The notes below the pieces were generated by a model that ran no database searches, was not told the DNA's origin, and saw only the letters and a program-made list of their open reading frames with translations. Made by a program: the position numbers and the translations under genes. Of a DNA stretch of 64,000 nucleotides, positions 62,006 through 64,000 are shown in pieces (the first letter of the stretch is position 1; every line of letters starts with the position of its first letter). Source of the stretch: Trogon surrucura (Eukaryota > Chordata > Aves > Trogoniformes > Trogonidae); assembly GCA_020746105.1 (NCBI GenBank), contig CM036618.1, forward strand, positions 106,342,622 to 106,406,621, read 5' to 3'.

Positions 62006-62070
62006 CTTGTTGGTCATCTCCCATTCATGCCAAGCTGAGCTAAGTTGAGTATCAGAGGCAGGAGAGAGTG
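62006..62070. other. 65-bp spacer between two CR1 tails
   Basis: Unique sequence separating the two minus-strand CR1 copies. It has no octamer repeat of its own and no target-site duplication that I can pair. Confidence 0.5.
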
Positions 62071-62485
62071 CATAGAATCATAGAACAGTTCAGGTTGGAA
62101 AAGACCCTTGGGATCATTGAGTCCAACCATTAACCCTACACTATGAGTTCACCCCTAAACCATATCACCCAACACCACATCTAAGCGACACTTAAACACA
62201 TCCAGGGATGGCGACTTAACCCCCTCCCTAGGCAGTCCGTTCCAGTGTCTGACCACTCTTTCCGTGAAGAATTTCTTCCTAATGTCCAGTCTAAACTTGC
62301 CCTGTTGCAACTTGAACCCATTCCCCCTGGTTCCGTCCCTAATGACCTGTGAGAAGAGACCAGCACCAACCTCTCTACAATGTCCTTTCAAGTGATTGTA
62401 GAGCATGATGAGGTCCCTCCTCAGCCTCCTCTTCCTCAAACTGAAAAGTCCCAGCTCCCTCAATCGCTCCTCACGATGTCTATTC
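62071..62485 (-). mobile_element. CR1 LINE 3' tail (ATTCTATG type)
   Basis: A second minus-strand CR1 copy, about 415 bp, starting on the plus strand with CATAGAATCATAGAACAG, then GGTTGGAAAAGACCCTTGGG. Its UTR (gagtccaaccattaacc...cacccctaaacc) differs from that of the neighbouring copy, and the octamer is ATTCTATG, so it is another subfamily and an independent insertion. It is 5'-truncated in the ORF2 C-terminal region. Confidence 0.95.
62155..62480 (-). pseudogene. CR1 ORF2 C-terminal fragment, frame intact
   Basis: An uninterrupted minus-strand frame includes [40 protein letters not shown] and the end [13 protein letters not shown], with the ORF2 stop at 62155-62157. It corresponds to the same part of ORF2 as the copy at 61658-62000 but differs at many residues, which supports separate subfamilies. 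Confidence 0.93.
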
Positions 62486-64000
62486 ATAAGTCCCTGGGAT
62501 GATGAGTTCAAAGCACGTGGGCCACACTCACCGCTTCGTCAGAAAGGCAGTCTTAAAATGTGTAGTCTTCTGAAGGCAGCCCACCTAGCACAGGCTGACA
62601 ATAAAAGCAACTAAATGTAAAACCTGGAAGGAAGATACTATGTATTCGGATATGTTGTCATGAAAGGTGAGGTCTAGCCCCTTGATGCATGGAACCAAGC
62701 CTCAAAAGCCTGCTCCAACCCAGTAAAAGGCAAGCTTCCCAAAATTGTTACTTATAAGTTTGGGATTCTAAAATGCAGCCAGCCCTCCCTTAGGGCTGAA
62801 ACAAAGGACATCAGCTCTAGAAATGCCAATATGCTAAGACTGCCTGGCAAAGCCTTTTTTGCACAGTCTGATCTTCAAGGAGGCAACTCCAAAAACTGAT
62901 GCTTTGGAAGTAGGTTTGAGGACTGCTGCATGATGGGAAGCCATCAAGGAGGACCAAGCAGATCTCTGAAAACTGAGGATAGTAAACTCTGCCACTGAGA
63001 GAAGAAAATACCTATCACTGGAGTAGACTGTAGCATCATGACCTCAGAGCCTTGCTGAAGCTGCATTGGTTCCCCCCACCATCTGAAGAATCAGAGAATA
63101 CATATAAAAAAAGTTTATCTAGTGACACGTGTTCCTTCCTACATCACACGGTTACAACACTAGGAAAAATATCAGTATGCAGATTATTTCCCTTCAATAT
63201 CAAGATGAGCAGAAGTCACCTCTCATTCCCTAAGTATCTTTTGGGTCATGGGTGGGTGACACAAACCTTCACTCTGTTTAACACAGGGTCCACGTTGTGC
63301 GGTATGATAGGTGAAAGCTGTCAGACTTGGAGAATGGGACTTGACTTGAGGTGTGAAGTATGAGGTATGAAGGCCTGCAAACAGAATCTGTTTTCTGTGC
63401 CTGACTCCTGAAGTACTGGCTGATGGCAAGGCGGTCTTGGATATCACAGGTCTGCAGACTCTTTGAAGCCCTGGCAGTGAATATCAATGCTTGGGATTAT
63501 TGCAGTAAACTTTCTCCTGAGTCTTACTGTGATCACAATCCATCTGGAACTTCCTAATGAACTCCACCATGATCTTACTGTGCTAATCACACTGGAAATG
63601 GCCATAAGCATGCCACTGTAAGCTGAGTAGCTTTGGTCACACTATGCTGGTAGTTTGACGTGAAGCAGGAGCTGTGCAGAGCTTCTGTCCAAAATCCACT
63701 TCTGTGGGCAGGATAAAAGCAATCACAATAGCAAGCAGGGACAAAAGAAAAAGAAAAGAAAGACAGAAAGAGGATAAAAAAAAAAAACAAGACAGAAAAG
63801 AGCAATCCTTCCCCACATTTTAAATTTTTTTTTCTCTCTCAAAGCATTTGCGAAGTGCAGAACAGAGAGCTCAGATCTGATGGCTTTCAGGATTGATTTC
63901 AACACTCAAGAAATAAAAGTGGGTACTTCTGAGGTCCTGCTGAGGCTGAGCACACTGAACAGTCACTCCCTCACGCCTTCCCCATCTCCCTTCTGCCTCT
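62486..64000. other. Unique DNA to the window end
   Basis: No gene recognised; frames of up to 103 codons (63052-63363) overlap opposed frames. The purine tract at 63741-63800 is the only low-complexity feature. Confidence 0.4.
63741..63800. repeat. A/G homopurine tract
   Basis: Sixty bases of almost only A and G (GAAAAAG, AAAGACAG, an A13 run) on the plus strand. Confidence 0.65.

Noticed and set aside
1..64000. Endogenous retrovirus, tRNA, snRNA, mitochondrial insert and CRISPR array
   Set aside because: Looked for LTR-like ends, primer-binding-site sequences, gag/pol motifs, tRNA B-box, U6/U1/7SK phrases, mitochondrial rRNA phrases and regularly spaced repeats by eye; none was convincing.

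Overview
This is vertebrate nuclear DNA, most likely from a bird. The evidence is a set of CR1 non-LTR retrotransposon pieces with the avian-type 3' end (degenerate ATTCTATG/ATTCTGTG octamers), a moderate AT bias, sparse transposons and no bacterial-style gene packing. I find no cellular protein-coding gene, tRNA, rRNA, snRNA, CpG island or CRISPR array. The window reads as intergenic DNA or a very large intron, and nearly all open frames are short and have no family resemblance that I recognise.

Layout, left to right. A CR1 tail lies at 96-170. A 1.05 kb 5'-truncated CR1 with a dead reverse transcriptase lies at 3386-4440. A block at about 7190-7960 looks like a conserved non-coding element. 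Two weaker blocks of the same kind (12540-12710, 13560-13690) precede a CR1 tail at 13985-14380. From 14.4 to 28.5 kb the DNA is mostly unique, with regulatory-looking blocks at 20.25-20.43 and 24.56-24.93 kb. A CR1 piece at 28560-29018 carries the N-terminal half of the reverse transcriptase and unusually lacks the 3' end. Next come 34.5-36.1 kb (an old MIR/CORE-SINE-like relic between two conserved-looking blocks), a long hairpin at 39677-39759, and a rich conserved-looking block at 43.5-44.1 kb. A second long CR1 lies at 47130-48105, a CR1 end at 57425-57478, and two CR1 tails on the minus strand sit 65 bp apart at 61576-62490.

No set of genes works together here. The plausible functional content is regulatory: several blocks of compositionally balanced sequence dense in TAATTA/ATTA, GATA-like and nuclear-receptor-like motifs, scattered between a few decayed transposons, as seen in gene deserts around developmental genes. 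That reading is inference and needs cross-species alignment.

I did not find a clear undescribed biological system. The most distinctive single structure is the hairpin at 39677-39759. It has 18-bp perfect arms, and the next 17 positions outward differ between the arms only by transitions. This looks like a palindromic MITE-like amniote repeat, or an element kept for its fold.
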